This document shows, piece by piece, positions 10,600-22,797 of a DNA stretch of 64,000 nt (positions within the stretch are counted from its first letter, which is position 1; every line of letters begins with the position of its first letter). A model generated the notes under the pieces. That model was given only the letters and a program-made list of their open reading frames with translations. It ran no database searches and had not been told where the DNA came from. This DNA comes from Cyanoderma ruficeps (taxonomy: Eukaryota; Chordata; Aves; Passeriformes; Timaliidae). Location of the stretch: NCBI GenBank assembly GCA_008694505.1, contig VZDJ01000090.1:8177521-8241520 (forward strand), written 5' to 3'. The translations under genes were made by a program, and so were the position numbers.

Positions 10600-11908
10600 C
10601 TATGATAAAAAAAATAACCAAAACTTTACTTGATTAAGAATACTCCAGGGTACAACATGGATTTATATTTGGCTTATGGACCACTCACTCCTGAAAATGA
10701 TATTTAATAAAAAAGAAAAAGTAGTTCCAACCTAGAGAAAAACCAAACATAAATTGTCAGTGAAAAAGGTATTTGGAATATGAAGGAATTCCTTTTTTCC
10801 CTAATTGTTAAACATAGATCTGTCAATCATGGGAGTTTGACAATGAACATCTGTCAGTAGCTGCAAGCACCTAGTTAAAAATTAATCAATCATCCATCTT
10901 GATTAGTTTTCATATTTTAATCTTTGAAACATAGCAAAACCAAGAATATTTGAGTATGGTTAAAAAAAAAGCTGATTAAAAGTTAAAATGAAATCAGATT
11001 GACTGATGGTTTCACTTTGGTAAACTCTAGAAATCTGCTGCCAAATTTAAATGAAAAAAAAAGCGAGTAAGACATTAGCATGAATCGATAGGATTGTGCA
11101 AAATGCCTTTCTTGAGAAGCATTAGCAGTCCTCTTCATGGGAAGATCTGCAAAAAAGATTTTAATACTGCAAACATTCCTGGTCCTTCCCTTTATCATAC
11201 ATCCTCCTGAATGCAGGTCAGCTGCACTTTAGACAAATCTAAGCAAAGTTTTTTAAAAAATATAATTAAATACAACCTCAGGTTTAGATTTGTCCTCACA
11301 ATTTTACACGGCTCAGGGAAAAAGGTACAAGCAAATGACTCAACATTAGAGAATTTAGGATTCTGAATACCAGAACTAAATAGGTGTTGCACCAAACCAG
11401 AAAACTAACCATACAACATTGAGACAAAAATTGAAAAAAATCAGTAGAGCTTCTCTTTCCTTCAAGGCAAATACAATTATTTCCCATCACATGCAATATA
11501 AAATTGTTCTTATTCATTGCTATTGTTGTTACCTAAATGAACCTGTAATCGGAAAAAAATCAAGGAGGTGAGTATTCCAATCCAATCACTGAGGTCAATT
11601 TTAGAGATGGAAATTTTATGTTATGTCAAACATGCAGTTCACATAGACAGAAAGCATTAACTTGAAAAATCAAATTGAGTCACGCAGTCAAATCTGTGAA
11701 AGCACAGTTCAGCCAGAGCTAGGTGCATCCTGCTTTACAATCCGTTCCAGCATTAGTCACTGGAACCACAGAAGAAACCAGAATGTTTTAATCATGATTT
11801 CCTTTGGAGCAAACACAAAGAGGATGCAGCAAGTAGTAGAAAAATTCTGCTGGAGGTAAAAAAAGCATTTAATGCAGAAAGAATGCAAAAAGCAGCAAGA
11901 TTAGTTAC
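10600..11908 (-). other. ABI3BP: ABI3BP intron
   Basis: 1309 bp of AT-rich sequence. A 10-bp candidate micro-exon near 11535 was out of phase and not accepted. No repeat family recognised. Confidence 0.7.
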
Positions 11909-11989
11909 CCGGTATGTTTTGAGTTTGCACCAATTTGGGTTTAGGCGTTGATTTAAAATCTTCAGGTCCGTGCGCTTTCTCAGCCTGAG
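11909..11989 (-). CDS. ABI3BP: ABI3BP coding exon: Ser/Thr/Pro/Lys array cassette (81 bp)
   Basis: The exon is phase 1 at both ends and encodes (A)QAEKAHGPEDFKSTPKPKLV followed by QTQNIP(G). The peptide has no folded-domain signature. Its TPKPK run and its low-complexity polar composition match the array of human ABI3BP, in which short phase-1 exons are repeated and alternatively included. The acceptor is TCTTCTAG/CT and the donor is CCGG/GTAACT. I cannot match it to one particular human exon. The case rests on splice sites, open frame, correct phase, composition and position 5.1 kb after the ESKTPEV exon. Confidence 0.82.
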
Positions 11990-14900
11990 CTAGAAGAAAG
12001 AAGGTTAATGTAATTTAAAATCTCACTGAAATTTTCTTTATCTACTGCCCAAACCCTGATGCTTTTCTTATCACCATTTCATGTCACATGATTTGAATGA
12101 TTTCTTCAGCAGCTGAAATCTATCATGATTAATATTTACTTTTGTTTTCAGATGTGAAATCTATATGATGTTTTGGATTTACTTTGCTGTAGTTTTACAT
12201 TAACGAAGGAAAATATAAGTCATGAACAGCAAAGTTAAGGTCAGAAACTCACACTGTACTTCTGTTACAGCCTCTTAAATTCATTATAATAGATTATAAA
12301 CAAGATCCATTACATCCCAAAGTGTATTTACAAATATTTTCCCTGTTATTCTGAATAGTTTTTAATCCTTCTAATATAAAAAATTGTCAGGAACATAATA
12401 AATATTCACCTGCAATATCTCAACTCTTTCAATTTTCTAGTAATTATAGAATAGGTTTTGATTTCCATTCATTATTCTAATTCTACATTTTTAGAGTAAT
12501 ACACAGGCAGTTTATGAAACAGCCATTAAATGTATCTAAACTGAATTGCTATATTAAAAATTGCATATTTTAATATACTACTGTACACCTATACTCTGCC
12601 AGCTGTTTCACATAACAATTAAGGTCAGTTCTTTTCTCTGCGTCTTGCTGGAGATCCCAGAGGTGTTTAATCAGTCATGCAGCACTCAGAATTTGTCATC
12701 TAAGATTGTAAAATGACAAAGCTTATGGATATGGAACAAAGAATGGTAAGGTCTCAGCCTTGAATGCCACAAGCTCATTAATGCCCTCAGACCAAATAGC
12801 AAGGTGTGCAGTGTTTAGCTCAGTTAAGAAGCTCACTTACTTTTTCAGACACATTAGAAGACAGTTTGGTTTTTCCTGCATGTTCTCCAAGTTTTCACTA
12901 CAATCTACTTAATGCTTCAAGCAAGAACTGATCATGGATGGAAACTTATAAGCTTCTAATTTCATTCAGTGAAAAAAAAGGTGCCTTTTCCTACATTCTA
13001 AATAGTGGGATATGGATGTTATTACAGTTACAACAATTACACTGTTTTCTAGTTTGGAGTATGTGCCACACAATCTGGAACCTTTAGAGATGCTGCCTTG
13101 TTAGGACTCAATTCAGCTTCTAAGCCAGTTACAGTGCTGTTACTGTCATCAGGGCAAGGAGGAGTTCCTTGTCCACAGAAGGTAGAGCAATTTTAGAGCA
13201 ATTTCTCTCTATGAAACTTGTGGGAGAGAATTCACTCACAAGAAACACTGAAGCAACAACTAACTCCCAGTACCTCAGCAGCAGTTCAAAATCTAACATT
13301 TCTTATTGGTGAGGAGCAATAATAAAAAAACCTAAACACAAGCAAATACAGAACTCACGATTTTTTTTTTTTTGGAGGCAAGAGCGTTTACACTCAAATG
13401 AAATGTGTTTTAGCTGAGCAAGCTGAAAAGATAAAACGTGCCTAGAATTAGAACAAAATAAGCCAAGCTCTCAGTTTTGCACAAAACACTGTAGAGATGA
13501 CATGAAAATAAGACAGACATTTTTGTTAGAAAGAAGATACAGGAAGAAGAAAATTTAGGCTCTGAAAGCTAAATTAGAGAAAAGAGAAATGCCTCTGACT
13601 ATTGCAGGGCAGCAGGCAAGCTAGGCCTATTGTACTGGTTCAAGGCTATCTACAAAGTAAAGCATTAACACAGCCAAGTCACTTCATCATCCCAGCAGGG
13701 AATTCAGCAAAAATGCACCTAGGCAATGTTTCTTAAACTGTTTCCTCTAATTTCTCTTGACCCTCTTTTCATCTACAACTGGAATTAGGACATTCTGATG
13801 AAAACATTAATCTCACTCCTGATATACCCTGTGAGCACAAGGGGAACTCTGCAGGGGGCAGAAGGAGGGCAGGAGGAACAGAATTTGGGAGACATGGCAA
13901 CAAAGATGTTATTTCAACTGAACGTTAACCCTAGTTAATGGATTCACAGGGGGCACTTTTCATTTCAAGCCTATTCTGTATTTCATGGAAATATGGAAAT
14001 CTAAACTTATTAAATTTTAATTTATTTATTTTTATTAAATATATAAATTAATCCAATTTGTTACTTTTATTTAATTTTAATAAGTAATTAATTTATTATT
14101 AAAATACGATTTATTAAATTTGTAGTATAACCCCTCACATAAAGAAATAACTAGCTTTTTTGGGTTTACTATATTTATTTTTTTTAAAGAAACTACTTTT
14201 TCACATCCCAGACTAATGTGCTCATATTTCTAAGGGCTGGTGAGCTCCAATTCCCCTGTTAATAGAAAGACACATTTAGCAGAGAAAGTTGCAGCATTAG
14301 TTTGAGGCATGTTAGACAACAATTCAGAGATTGAGGAAAGTACTAGAGATTTATGCTGTTGTGTTAAGAATAAAGTAGACCTGAGTGGAAAATATTGTAA
14401 CAAGGCTGGCAAAAACAAAGAATGAAAGAGCTTACTAACAAATCTTTCCATGGAAATTCATGCCAAGGGAGGGGAGGATTGAAATTAAGAAAATGATGGT
14501 ATGCCTGGTGGACAAATACATGAAAAAAAGTTACTAAACTGTGTCACATCACAGGACACACCCTTTGATAAAGAGCCAGTGGAACACAAGAGCAGCCCAG
14601 TGCACAGAGCCTTTCAGATAGACTGCTTGCTGAAATACTTGGAGCTCCTTTCTTGCCTTCTAGCGTGGCTGATGACACAACAGCTGCTACAGCACAGAAC
14701 TCCTTCTAAATCACTGTTCTGTTGCCAGTCTGGCACCAGCCCTTAAACCTTCCACAGCAAATAATTATTATGCCTTACTCAAAGAATCCAGTATGATTTT
14801 TCAAATAGCAATGTCTGAGTGAAATACAATGAAGCAGATCCTGTTGCTAAACTCAATTAATTATGTCTATATACTAAACTGTCTCTTAAATGCAACCCTG

Positions 14901-17057
14901 AGCTTGCTGCTCAGATCTCTCACCCAAGTTACTCATAAAAGAATACATAAGCATTTTAGCTTAATACAGATAAGTTATTATTCCATATTCCATGGCAAGA
15001 CAGAATTACACTCAAAGAACATTTTTCTTTTAAAGGATTCGCTTTCACTTTCCCGTTTCCTGACTTCCTTTTTTTTTTTCAACTGAAATACTGTAAAAAC
15101 ACTCCATAATGAAGTATGATGTACTCTTAGTTTAACATGAGGCACTGGTGCTGAGATCAACAAATAATATCTGAAAGGAATGGTAGACATGGAAGCAAAA
15201 CCACAAAGGAAGCTTGAAATGGAAAATAAAAATTATTCTAAATATTTCGTAACTCTTGGTGTGAGAGCAATAAGGTGTTTAGTTGTAACAAATTGCAACT
15301 AAGTTGTTACAATGAAAGACAGTACTTGCCAATTATTACCAGTATAATGAAACATTATTCAACTCCATAAATGTACAATTTTGTGCTGTGTCTAGACATG
15401 ACAATGTTTATGGTCAGAAATTCTACATGCTGGTACATAAATATAATTACAGAACACAAAGGAAAGGAAATTGAATGAACCAACGTTCTCCTTGCCAGCT
15501 GCCACATTTCACACTCTTTAGCTGACTGACCAATACATTCCATCGGCAAGGAATGAATTTTGATCAGATGAATGCAAGCTTGAGGGCAGGGATCTGAGGA
15601 CATAGATTCTGATGGAGAGCCAACCAATGTATTAATTATACATTTTTGTATTAAAAATGGCAAAGTTCTAGAAAATATACTTCCAGTTTGCCAGTTCTAA
15701 AACAACAGTTACTTAAGCAAGGTAAATAATCTAGTAACATAATCTAGTTTAAAATTTTATTCCACAATAGACCTTGAGCTATAAGAGAAAACAAACCAAT
15801 CAAAAAACCTAAAAAGACTCCTAACAGCTTTCTAAAAAGGATCCACATATTTTCAATGCATCCTTTGATAATAAATTCTTATGAAGAGGCATGATTTTTT
15901 CCCCTCTTAATATTTAGGATAAACAGAAAACAGCCATCCATATGAAGGCTTTGCAGAAAGGAAGGAATGGTTTAAAGTAGAATTTGGCAAATATACTTAT
16001 CTATTGAGTAGAAAATAAAGTTCTAACATTTTCACAGAAGAAAAAAAGATCAGTTGTCTAAAATATTATTATCAACAATGACAATATCAGTGATATTGCT
16101 GCATTTCTTTACACCTTTTTAATTCCCTGTGTATTTTTGGGGAGGGTTTTTAATTCTGCTTTTTTGTTGTTGTTCTGTTTTTTCTTTTTAAATTCTAAGA
16201 TGATATTATGAAGTTAAGCATAGCATTTTTTTATACACTTAAGGAACAAAATAAACACAATCATATTTAAGGGCAGTATCTGCCTGAATTGTGTGATGTC
16301 AGAGAAATCACATGCTACAACACTTCAGCCAGCCAGGAAAGACTTGATAGATAGAAGAGAGTAATGCCAGCAAAATCACATAATATGTCTAAACCAAACC
16401 AAAGCAAACCTTTGGTCATTGTTTCCTCAAATTCCTTTTTAATTTTAAATTCTTGCCACTGTTCGAACATCCCTTCTTCCTTTCAGCAAAGAAGTTGGCA
16501 GAAGCCAGCTATTGTCTCTTGTGACAGCAGAACCAAGATTTCAGACTCATTTATGGGATTAGAGTCAGACTATAGAAAATTAAGATAGGCATATGCCTTC
16601 TTAAACAATTCTGAAATGTGGGTCAATAAAGTGGGTGAAAAGTTAATCTTCATCATTTGACTCTGAACAATTCAGGTCTTTCCAATCTTCCCCCCGTCCC
16701 AAACTGAAAATGTTAAAATATATGACTGTACTTGTCACAGAAAATCATAGTCTGTGTTACACAAAAAACCTCATTTTGCCATTTTTCACAACTTCAAGGC
16801 ATCCATCATGCCACAAAGTATGGTTCTAATTCTAAGTAGTTTTATAAACCGAACAATTATATCACCTGTAACTTTCATCCAAAATTAGATTCAGATTTTT
16901 ATCCACATTACCATTCCTTGCTAATTCAGTTAGTATCCTCCTGTTTTTCAACTGCTATTTTAACTGTAGATCAGGCAGGACAAAGATGGGTTTAATTTTA
17001 GTTTATATATTTGGCAAAGATATTCCACAGAGTTTCTAAAAACAGAATTTTCATTAC
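11990..17057 (-). other. ABI3BP: ABI3BP intron, large gap in the cassette array
   Basis: 5068 bp, by far the longest intron inside the array. Human ABI3BP has further array residues (Thr/Ser-rich) after ESKTPEV, and no intact counterpart was found here. A possible exon relic near 12841-12875 and an extremely AT-rich block near 14004-14118 are listed elsewhere. Confidence 0.65.
14004..14118. repeat. Extremely AT-rich low-complexity block
   Basis: About 115 bases built almost only from A and T (TTTAATTTATTTATTTTTAT-type sequence), with repeated TTATTAAAT and AATTTATT words. Located in the 5.1-kb intron of the cassette array. Confidence 0.85.
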
Positions 17058-17135
17058 CTGGAAGGGACTGTGGGGAGATTTCTTGAACTTCTGGTGTTTT
17101 GGATTCAGCAGGCCATACTCCAGTTTCATTCTTAG
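17058..17135 (-). CDS. ABI3BP: ABI3BP coding exon: ESKTPEV segment
   Basis: This 78-bp exon is phase 1 at both ends and encodes (A)KNETGVWPAESKTPEVQEIS followed by PQSLP(G). Human has AKNETLALPAESKTPEVEKISARP, so this is one of the most conserved stretches of the linker. N-E-T is a shared glycosylation sequon. The acceptor is TCTTTCAG/CT and the donor is CCAG/GTAATG. It is separated by only 327 bp from the preceding exon. It is also the boundary between the alignable linker and the repetitive Ser/Thr/Pro array: every exon from here downstream has the same 1-1 phase and starts after a split codon beginning with G. Confidence 0.95.
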
Positions 17136-17462
17136 CTGAAAGAACAGACATTAGAGAGTAATTATACAGATAGATCTGCTCTCTTTTACCACAGATTTAT
17201 TTCTGTCCCACTTTAGTTTGACTAAGTAAGCCAACATGGATAAATGTGGACAGCTGAGTACCTGTAGGACCCAATGAATTTCTATTTATTTCTACAACCA
17301 CTACAAGCTATATTAAACACATGCATTTTTGTTTTTGTTTTGCTCGTTAAAAGATACTTTAAAAATAAAATTTACAGCAAGGATTTAATGACTTATGAGT
17401 CATTATTTTCACAGTGCAAAATGGTTTTCATAATTTTTTATTTGTCTAGAATTTCTGCTTAC
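17136..17462 (-). other. ABI3BP: ABI3BP intron (327 bp)
   Basis: Shortest intron found in the gene, between the VHLIVPGLNE and ESKTPEV exons. Nothing else seen. Confidence 0.85.
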
Positions 17463-17558
17463 CCAGTTTTTTCCTGGATGCTTGAGGTATGTCATCTATT
17501 GTCAGGAGAGGAGGAAGTTTCTGCTGACTTTCATTGAGACCTGGGACAATAAGGTGCA
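17463..17558 (-). CDS. ABI3BP: ABI3BP coding exon: linker (VHLIVPGLNE segment)
   Basis: This 96-bp exon is phase 1 at both ends and encodes (V)HLIVPGLNESQQKLPPLLT, then IDDIPQASRKKL. The human counterpart is VHLIIPGLNETTVKLPASLM followed by FEISDALKTQLA. The HLI-PGLNE core and KLP are conserved and the amphipathic tail is diverged. N-E-S is a glycosylation sequon, matching human N-E-T. The acceptor is CTGTAG/TG and the donor is CTGG/GTAAGC. The last base G completes the Ala codon at the start of the next exon, giving LAKNET as in human. A 180-codon open frame on the opposite strand overlaps this exon and looks incidental. Confidence 0.93.
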
Positions 17559-18587
17559 CTACAGAGAAAGATGTGTGCCATTAATTCCAGAAGACATGAC
17601 AGCACACAGTCTGCTCCCTGAGATACGTGAGCAACTAGCACTGAACCACTGGGAGTTTAGTCTGAATATCTGGGAAATGAGTTTGCTCTATTCCATAATT
17701 ATCTCTCCCGTTTGGTGGCATTTCCCCTTTACACCACTCCTTCTATCACCACCATTTCACGATTTATCAGAGCTGGAAACCATTCAACACTGGAACACAG
17801 CCCTGGAATACTGCAGGATCACAGATACTGAGATAGGTTCTGTCTGGTGGGCCAAGGCTCAACACCAGACGGGGTTAGTAAGTGTGTGCCTGACTCACAT
17901 CAATACACTGAAACTCACACAAAACTTAAGCCAAAGTTCTGCACTCATAGAAAATATTTCCATATATAGAGAACTAAACAATAAATCCTGGAATAAATTG
18001 GTCACAAGGTACATGATGCAGTGAGCCTTTCATTGCAATTTCAGGCAGACCAGTAGTTCACCACGCTGCACTATTTGACAGACTTCCCCTTGGTTTCATG
18101 TCCTAAGCCAGTATTGCATATTCTTACAGGTGAAACAAGAACATAAAGCATGAAACTGAATGGATTAGAGGGAAACAGTAATGCCCCAGATCTCACATCA
18201 AATTCTAATTGCAAGTTTTCTATAGTTTAATACATCAGATTTGTGACGGTAGATGTGATGTTACTGTGCTACCTTAAAAGCCCAGTAAGAAAAATCCCTC
18301 AGCTCAACAGGATCTTTGCCACAGAACTTCACTTGAAGTATGAAAGGACTCCTTGGCTTAAACAATGACAGTGTCTTCTTTTAAATACAATGACAATAAA
18401 ATTTCATTTAAGCTACAACATTCTCGAACCATCTGTACCACCATAGATTGTAACAAATATTGTCTGCACCAGCTGCAAAATACCCTTTGATATGCATAGA
18501 AAAGCTCTTAACATCAAGAAAATTAAACGCATTTGCACAATCCTAAGTTTCAACTAGTGGTTAGGAGAAATAATATCTTCTAGTCAC
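17559..18587 (-). other. ABI3BP: ABI3BP intron
   Basis: 1029 bp. A 180-codon plus-strand open frame runs over part of it and over the neighbouring exon; it has no recognisable similarity and is treated as incidental. Confidence 0.75.
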
Positions 18588-18650
18588 CTAATATTGCTCC
18601 TGGGAGAGAAGAACTATCTGGTGCTTTTGACTGCGTCCGATTTTGAATAA
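18588..18650 (-). CDS. ABI3BP: ABI3BP coding exon: linker (IIQN segment)
   Basis: This 63-bp exon is phase 1 at both ends and encodes (I)IQNRTQSKAPDSSSLPGAIL(G/V). Human reads VIQNVTHKDSAKSPEKAPLGGVIL, so the IQN-T start and the PG-IL end are aligned, with a shorter middle here. N-R-T is a glycosylation sequon at the same position as human N-V-T. The acceptor is CTCCACAG and the donor is TTAG/GTGACT. It joins directly to VHLIVPGLNE in the next exon (17463-17558), as in the human protein. Confidence 0.92.
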   Translation of the reverse strand, partial: LFKIGRSQKHQIVLLSQEQY

Positions 18651-19026
18651 CTGTGGAGACAACACAAGGATATTAGAAGCTAATTAAAAAACAAAATAAA
18701 ACAAAATAAAATAAGAAACAAAACCACACCTGAAACAAACCTCAGCATTCTAAAAATATTTCCTCAATATTTGCAGATGAGGACAGCATCCTAATATTTT
18801 CAGTATTTACATTCTGTTTAAAAGACTTCAAACTGTGTTTCCTCTAGATCATCTCCTAATTGTGCACCTCTTTCCCCTGGCATATCAATTTTGGTGAAAC
18901 AGACATTCTATGCTTATGTTATTAGGGGCCAGCTGCAGGGCATCCCATTGCCCTGACACTCATTCTAATCTGAAGTTACTCTTGCAGAGGATAAGAATAA
19001 ATTAAAAAAAAAATACACAAACTTAC
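18651..19026 (-). other. ABI3BP: ABI3BP intron (376 bp)
   Basis: AT-rich with an AAAAT-type run near 18684-18716. Nothing else seen. Confidence 0.8.
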
Positions 19027-19078
19027 TTTGTTTGATTATTGTGACAGGGACCAACTTCTTATTATCACTGAATATAAT
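19027..19078 (-). CDS. ABI3BP: ABI3BP coding exon: linker with TIIKQ motif
   Basis: This 52-bp exon enters in phase 0 and leaves in phase 1, encoding IIFSDNKKLVPVTIIKQ. Human ABI3BP has YVPRKLIPITIIKQ at this place, so the KL-P-TIIKQ core is conserved. The donor is CAAA/GTAAGT, a strong consensus, and the acceptor is TTTTCAG/AT. A second in-frame AG lies 11 bases further in (TTCAG/TGATAAT). It would change the phase and break the join to the previous exon, so the outer acceptor is preferred. The last base starts the Ile codon finished by the exon at 18588-18650. Confidence 0.9.
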
Positions 19079-19738
19079 CTGAAAATAGAGAAAAAAAAGA
19101 TACAAGTGCCTTGGGATAACTGCCATAATAGTAATTGAACTGAGCAATAAAAAATTGAGGGTTCTAATCCAATACCACGCCTGTCCCAAGTTAACACTGG
19201 ATATGGCTCTGGCCCTAGTCCCTGATGGTTGTGCTATTGCTTCAGTTCCCATGGGCTAATGTGGTAATATTGCATTTTGATCTCCTTCTAACAGCTTGAG
19301 ATGTTTTTGCTCAACAAAAACACAGGATTTGACAGTTTAGGAAACCCCAATCCTTTTTTCTCTTAAGGACCTCTGAAGCACTCACTGGGCAGTAGTCCAG
19401 AATGCTAGGAAAAGCTGAAATTAACCCACAGCAAAACATCTACAATTCAGTCACAGGACACAAATATATTCTCAGGAATACCACATTTAGAACATAAACA
19501 ATTTCAGAACCAGGTGCAGATTTGTAAACCATCAGCACTCTTGGGTGCATAGCCTGATTAAAGTAGATTAGCTCAGAATAATTTTATTTAGTGGAATTGT
19601 TTCCAAAGCACAAGGGGTCAGCCACCCACATGATTCTTACATTTTTATGCTAAATACTTGGACTTTTATTCCATTAATCTCTCTTTGAACCAGATTACAT
19701 TTTGCCTAAATGTGAATATCCAATTATATTGATACCAC

Positions 19739-19772
19739 AAAAAAAAAAAAAAAAAAAAAANAAAAAAAAAAA
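19739..19772. repeat. Poly-A tract with one N
   Basis: A run of A residues with a single N at 19761, inside an intron. Possibly the tail of an inserted sequence, but nothing recognisable precedes it. Confidence 0.95.
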
Positions 19773-22539
19773 GAGATACATGAATGGACCCTGCAGCTAT
19801 TAAAACAAAACAGCTGATAACAAAGATAAGAACTATGAACAAATTCTGAAAGCTTATAATACACTCAAGTTATGACAGAAGGTAGGCTGCAATGCTAACA
19901 ACAAAAAAATGCTAAATACATTAAAAAGGGAATTTTTTTAGTTATATCTGAGCTACAAGAAAGAAAATAACTATGACAATCACCTTCCATGCTAAACATA
20001 TTCTGCTCAAATCAGAATCAAATAGTGTTAATTTTGCACTTTACAACGTTTGGTCTACTCCATGTGAAAGAACACTTGCATGAAAAGTCAGCATTTGATG
20101 ACAAAGTGCTAATCATTTACCTAAGGATAATTATTTTTGTTCTATTCTAAATACTTCTGAAAAGCTTTAAAAACAATGGCTGGGTACACATTAAACATAT
20201 ACCAAAGTTTAAGAAGCTGGAAGAAGGCCAATCTCCAAAAGCAAGATGGACCTTTCCTTGGGGAAATGGATGGAGGCTATTTATTCTATAAAAGCCATTA
20301 CTGTCTGCTACCGAATAACAGTTTTGCATTGGTGTGAACATGGTCTTAAATTAAGTGGAGATTTCAATCATTGTCATTGTATGAGGGTAGAAATAATCTT
20401 CCTTCTTTACTTTTCCTTTTTTACATTTCCATTTTGCTTTCTAGTGAAAAGATTGTGTTGCAGATGATCTGCTTTTGAAGCAGCCCTCCTATTCATGTGA
20501 CTAGCAAATGGGATGGAATGCATTTGTTAGAAGAAGGTGTTCATTTTATTGTATTTCTCATCAGAAGCCTTACAAGCAAATAAACACCTCTGAAGTTGTA
20601 GTGAGTACTTGAGTAACCTCTACTGTAGAACTTCTAAACATAATTGCTATCAGCCTTTTTACTAGTAAACGGTTCTTATATTGACAAGAGCATTCTTTCT
20701 TTGTTCAATAATAATGAATGGCTACAATAACAACAATATAAAAAAATCCAAATATAATATATTTAAATACATTAAAAAATGTAGTTTTTCACTCAGGAAT
20801 GAATAATTGACATGAAATCCATGTTTCTCAGCTTCTATAATTAGACTGCTCACCTGCACAAATCTGTTGAAATCTACCCATGTTGTCAAAGCTTTCTTCT
20901 CAGTTTCCAAAAGGTGTCTAATTCAGATATTCCTAGGTCAATATTTACTACTTATACAAACTAATTTGGAAACATCAGCCCATCATCTTTAGGAATGGCA
21001 CTATCAACCATATTTTCCAGACAGGGAATATAAAGCCTATAGGTATTAGGAACATTAGTTATTAAAACAACTGTTGCCATCATAAAAGAAGATGGCAAAT
21101 AGAGTATTCCTTATTTTCAGAGGAAAATTGGAGATGTAAATTATGCCATAGGTCAGGCATCTCACTTCTTACCATATATACACAGCATATTCTTACAGGA
21201 GTGCAAATCTAAAATGTTCTGTGAAACAGCACGTGGCAACATTACTTTAAGAGACACTTGTTCTTTCTGTGTTGCATTCTGATACTTCCAAAGGCCAAAA
21301 CTAACTGGCAAGCATATAAGACATTATCCTCCTCAAGGAAGGATTATGGTCAGTCTGGACTGAATAAGGTTTGGAGGAGCAGGAATGTTTCCTTACAGAG
21401 TTTAACAAATGGTAGAAGCTAAGAGTCCTTTTTGGCTGGAAAAATTCGGGAGGACCCCACTTTCCAGGCCGACATTATGAAATTAGAGGAACTTAACCAG
21501 ACAGAAGAGGAAATAAATTTCTACTGCATTTTCTCTGCCCTAACACTACCCATTGTTTATGAAGGGAAGAAGAATAACCATTTCTAGAGCACTCCTTTTT
21601 TTCCACTCTCCCATTAGCTGCTGCTCATACAGCCCCAGGAGCTTAGACAAACTTAAAGGATGAAACTGCCAAAAGAAACACCAGATGATATGTGACTGAT
21701 GTTAAAAGGGCAGAATGACTATATGGGTTGGTAACGTTGTTTTAATAAACAGCCTTTAAAAATGTCCTTACAGAGAAGAGTTAGGACCATGCTGATATGA
21801 GTCAGTTGTGTCTTTGGAGCAAAATAAAGCACAAACTAGCTTGGCCTAACTAACACTTGTTCTGGCTTTGCATCAATGATCTGATCATGCCACTGAAACA
21901 TACCCCACCTAGTGCTGTGGAAACTGAAGGAACAATGTAAACTATCTGCTTTTTTGACTTTTTGCACCACTAAAGCAAGAATGATAAGAGACGTTTTAGA
22001 ATAATCTATGGTATATTTCCATGATATTTTGTGGAGGGTGATAAAGCAGTACTGCTCTGGAGCTGAGCCCTGTGAAGATCACAAAAAAGACTAGAAGTTG
22101 GCTCTAGTCCTCCTTTCATACTTGAGCTGTGCAAATATTTGGAGAACTGTTTTAGCTCACTTTCTCAGGACTTCTCTTGCATAAATAGAATCCCTACTTG
22201 CACAGAAGCAGCATAACAGTCAGGGTTCTGGCACACAGGGTTAGCTAAGAGCAGCAAAGGAACTCAGACTGCACTCCATCTCCCAGAATGAATTACCTGA
22301 TCTTGGGCTGTGTAACTTTAAAGACTCTCGTGGGACCAAGGGGAAGGACAGTAAAGTTGACTTCATCAACATACTGAGACGAGCACCCTCCTGAATATCT
22401 AACCAACTGGATTCATATTACTTATAAATAAAACACTTTCTCATGAATGCAAGACATAAGTATATTTCCAATAATGTAAGCATTATACTGATCTAACTCT
22501 GTACGTAATGCAATAATTGAAGTATTACTGCCCTAAAGG

Positions 22540-22797
22540 ACATGGCCTCAAGTTGCACTGTGGAGATATAGATCAGATGTTAGGAAAAACTCATTTTCAC
22601 AGTAAGAGGTGTCAAGCATTGGAAATGACTGTCCAGGGACATGGCGGATTTATCATGTCTGGAAGTGTTAAAAAATATGTGGATACAGCAGTTGAGGACA
22701 TGGTTTAGTGGTAAACACGGTGATGGTGCTGGGTTAGCAGTTGGACTTGAGGAACTCGAAGATCCTTTCCAACCTCATGGATACTATGATTCTGTGC
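22540..22797 (+). repeat. CR1 LINE 3' end, sense on plus strand
   Basis: Recognisable CR1 3' landmarks occur in order: GGCCTCAAGTTGCACTGTGG, AGATCAGATGTTAGGAAAAA, TCAAGCATTGGAAATGACTG, GGTTTAGTGGT, TTGGACTTGA, GATCCTTTCCAACCTCATGG and the tail ATACTATGATTCTGTG. It is a 5'-truncated copy reaching the normal CR1 3' terminus. Confidence 0.9.

Noticed and set aside
17482..18024. 180-codon plus-strand open frame
   Set aside because: Overlaps a conserved minus-strand exon (17463-17558) and intron; no domain, signal peptide or splice context on the plus strand.
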